From Helopsaltes ochotensis (Eukaryota; Chordata; Aves; Passeriformes; Locustellidae): a DNA stretch of 64,000 bases. The stretch is taken from NCBI GenBank assembly GCA_013400155.1, contig VXBM01000573.1:378223-442222 (forward strand). Reading direction: 5' to 3'. The notes under the pieces are model-generated. The model was given only the letters and a program-made list of their open reading frames with translations, was not told the origin of the DNA and made no database searches. Shown here piece by piece: positions 62,345 through 64,000 of this stretch. Position 1 is the stretch's first letter, and each line of letters opens with the position of its first letter. The position numbers and the translations under genes are program-made.

Positions 62345-62405
62345 GTGCTCCCATTGTACAGATGGAGGACATTAAACGGTAATTGGCTAAACTGGAGCAG
62401 GTGGG
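62345..62405 (-). repeat. Possible MIR-like SINE fragment
   Basis: The series agtgctcccattgtacagat, ggaggacattaaacgg and ggctaaactggagcagg resembles the reverse of the MIR core ('TCCCCATTTTACAGATGAGGAAACTGAGG ... GTTAAGTGACTTG'). Short and diverged, so uncertain. Confidence 0.3.
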
Positions 62406-62409
62406 GATG

Positions 62410-63000
62410 GAGGATGGCTGCTCTCACGTGGCACAGAAAATGGCACCACAAGAAGTGGCTCATAAGCCACAACTGCAGCACTGGGAAGATGGCTCTCCCC
62501 ATTCATACATGAGTCTTGCAGAATATGAGGTCCTAGCCATGCCCTATCCCTGTTTTGGCCTCTTCAATCTTGTTTTAAAATATTTTTGTCCCAGTGATAC
62601 AATTTCAGATGCAAAGCCTCTGTCCAATTGCCCAGCACAGGATGAGGGCGGGAGGTTGGAGTCCTCTTAGTCTGATAGTGAAAGCAAAGTATCTTTTAGT
62701 GGCAGGATCCTTCCCTCTTGCTCACTGTGTTTACTGTTCTTGGAGGGTGGGTTGGTCCCTTCTTTTCAGTGGCTTCAAGGTGGGACCGGGCCCAGCACAG
62801 TAAAGCACCACCATCGGCTCAGGATTTGCTTTGTTTAGTTGGGGCACTCTGAGCAGACTGTCTGCTGGGGAAGGAATTTCTGGCAGCTGCTATGTGGCCA
62901 CACTGTTCCTTGGCAGTAGCTTTCCCTTAGTCTTTCCCAAAGATGGCAATGCTGCCAAGCACATCCCCAAATGCTTTGCAGACATGACCCATTAGCAGCA
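62410..63000. other. Non-coding stretch, no gene recognised
   Basis: No exon or repeat recognised. Short frames at 62383-62670 plus and 62835-63047 minus are unassigned. Confidence 0.4.
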
Positions 63001-63004
63001 TCCT

Positions 63005-64000
63005 CAGCACAGAGACAGCGCTCGTGGCATTTGGGGAGCTCAGCCAAGACCCGCGGGGGTCAGAGGTACCCCGTTCTGCTCCGTGTGCCTTCAGCTGTGC
63101 CTCAGGCCGAGCTGGAGCCCCGTGGGCAGGGCCGGGGTGTGGGATGGCGAGGGGAGAAGTCAGGAGGCGGTTTGCTGGGCCCGTGCCTGGCTGATGGAGC
63201 ACGGTGCCTAATTAGCGTGGCAGCTGCTCCCCGTTAGCGAGGCTTTCCTTAGGCGCCTGCACTAATGTTCTTGATAGCAGCTAAGGAGAGAAAGGAGGAG
63301 GAAATTGCATCTATATTTAATTAATACTGCATCCATATTTTATTACAGAGAGCCCTTAGGTGCGGGAAGATTCTCAGTGAGAACAATTGCTTCGGAGGGC
63401 TGAAGCTATTGTATGGTGCTGAGGAGGTGAATTTCGGCTTTAAAAACAACTCCAAATTCCTTCCAGGATAACCCGAGAAAGCTCTGAAACCCTCTGCCAC
63501 TCACCTCAGCCTAGGGCTGAAAAGCAAGTGGCAAATTTGCTGATAATTTTTGTTTGATTAGCTTTAATATCTTCTAATATTGCAAGGAAGAAAGGTTCAG
63601 TGGCTGCAGACAAACACCACAATGATTATTTTTTACTTTGGGTAAGTTTCCAAAACTGCAGGAGTTTCCTTTTCCATTCTCTGAGCTTTCTCCTGTCTTC
63701 CAGCTGCATTCTCCTTCTCTTCTGGTTATGAAACCCAGCGAGGAGGCACAACCTGCTGTTGAAGCGGCCATGCCATCCCTGTGGCTGGCTGTGGCTGAGG
63801 CGGCCCGTGGGGCTCGCAGGGTCAGCCGGGTGCAGGGGAGAGCGCGGCAGAGGTGCTGCTGGCTGGAGCGGCCTTGGCAGCTTCTGAGGGCACCTTGAGG
63901 TGTCGCTCACTGGGCAGCCGGCTGCGACTGTGACGCTGGGCATGTTTTGGGGTCAGCCGGAGCGGGGCCCAGCAGTTCGTGTCAGCACAGCCAGCGCTGC
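63005..64000. other. GC-richer end of window
   Basis: GC-rich patches with moderate CpG at about 63010-63240 and 63760-64000, separated by AT-rich DNA. Frames here (62927-63202 minus, 63626-63943 minus, 63638-63898 plus) overlap on both strands and match nothing. The last patch is cut by the window end and might be the beginning of another CpG island. Confidence 0.35.

Noticed and set aside
1..64000. tRNA, rRNA, CRISPR array, operon or phage-like features
   Set aside because: Nothing of this kind was seen. The sequence is vertebrate nuclear DNA and lacks bacterial gene density.

Overview
This is vertebrate, almost certainly avian, nuclear DNA. The clearest evidence is two 3' ends of CR1 LINEs, the dominant avian retrotransposon (about 44.87-45.00 kb and 58.88-59.13 kb). 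Supporting signs are an amniote MIR-like SINE, short palindromic repeats of a type I recognise from sauropsid genomes, small CpG islands in an AT-moderate background, and many T/G-rich low-complexity tracts. A songbird is possible but is only a guess from those tracts.

I find no protein-coding gene that I can name. All long open frames are explained by base composition, by a tandem repeat, or have no family I recognise. The window reads as intron or intergenic sequence. CpG-rich islands at about 0.06-0.57, 26.09-26.36 and 57.26-57.80 kb (and a weaker one near 31 kb) are the best candidate promoters or first exons. No ORF attached to them is convincing.

Layout: 0-0.6 kb CpG island; 0.6-8.4 kb featureless AT-leaning DNA with T-rich runs; 8.59-9.2 kb a minus-strand relic of a hAT (Charlie/ZBED5-like) transposase, broken by stops and a frameshift; 9.2-24 kb single-copy-looking DNA with a near-palindrome (14.8 kb) and several unassigned minus-strand open frames; 24.9-26.05 kb AT-rich, CpG-poor DNA that looks constrained, ending at a CpG island; 26-35 kb mixed DNA with an unusually long A tract (30.68 kb); 34.9-35.1 kb MIR-like SINE; 37.35 kb a perfect 23-bp inverted repeat with a 4-nt loop; 42.96-43.07 kb a 12/13-bp minisatellite; 44.9 kb old CR1; 53.0-55.4 kb three short ancient repeat fragments; 57.37-57.71 kb a 10-bp minisatellite inside a CpG island; 58.9 kb younger CR1; 59.8 kb a 47-bp assembly gap inside A/C-rich DNA; 60-64 kb unassigned DNA becoming GC-richer at the end.

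I do not see an undescribed biological system. The most useful items for follow-up are the hAT relic, the perfect hairpin, the helically phased CpG minisatellite, the orphan CpG islands and the possible minus-strand exon near 23.2-23.4 kb.
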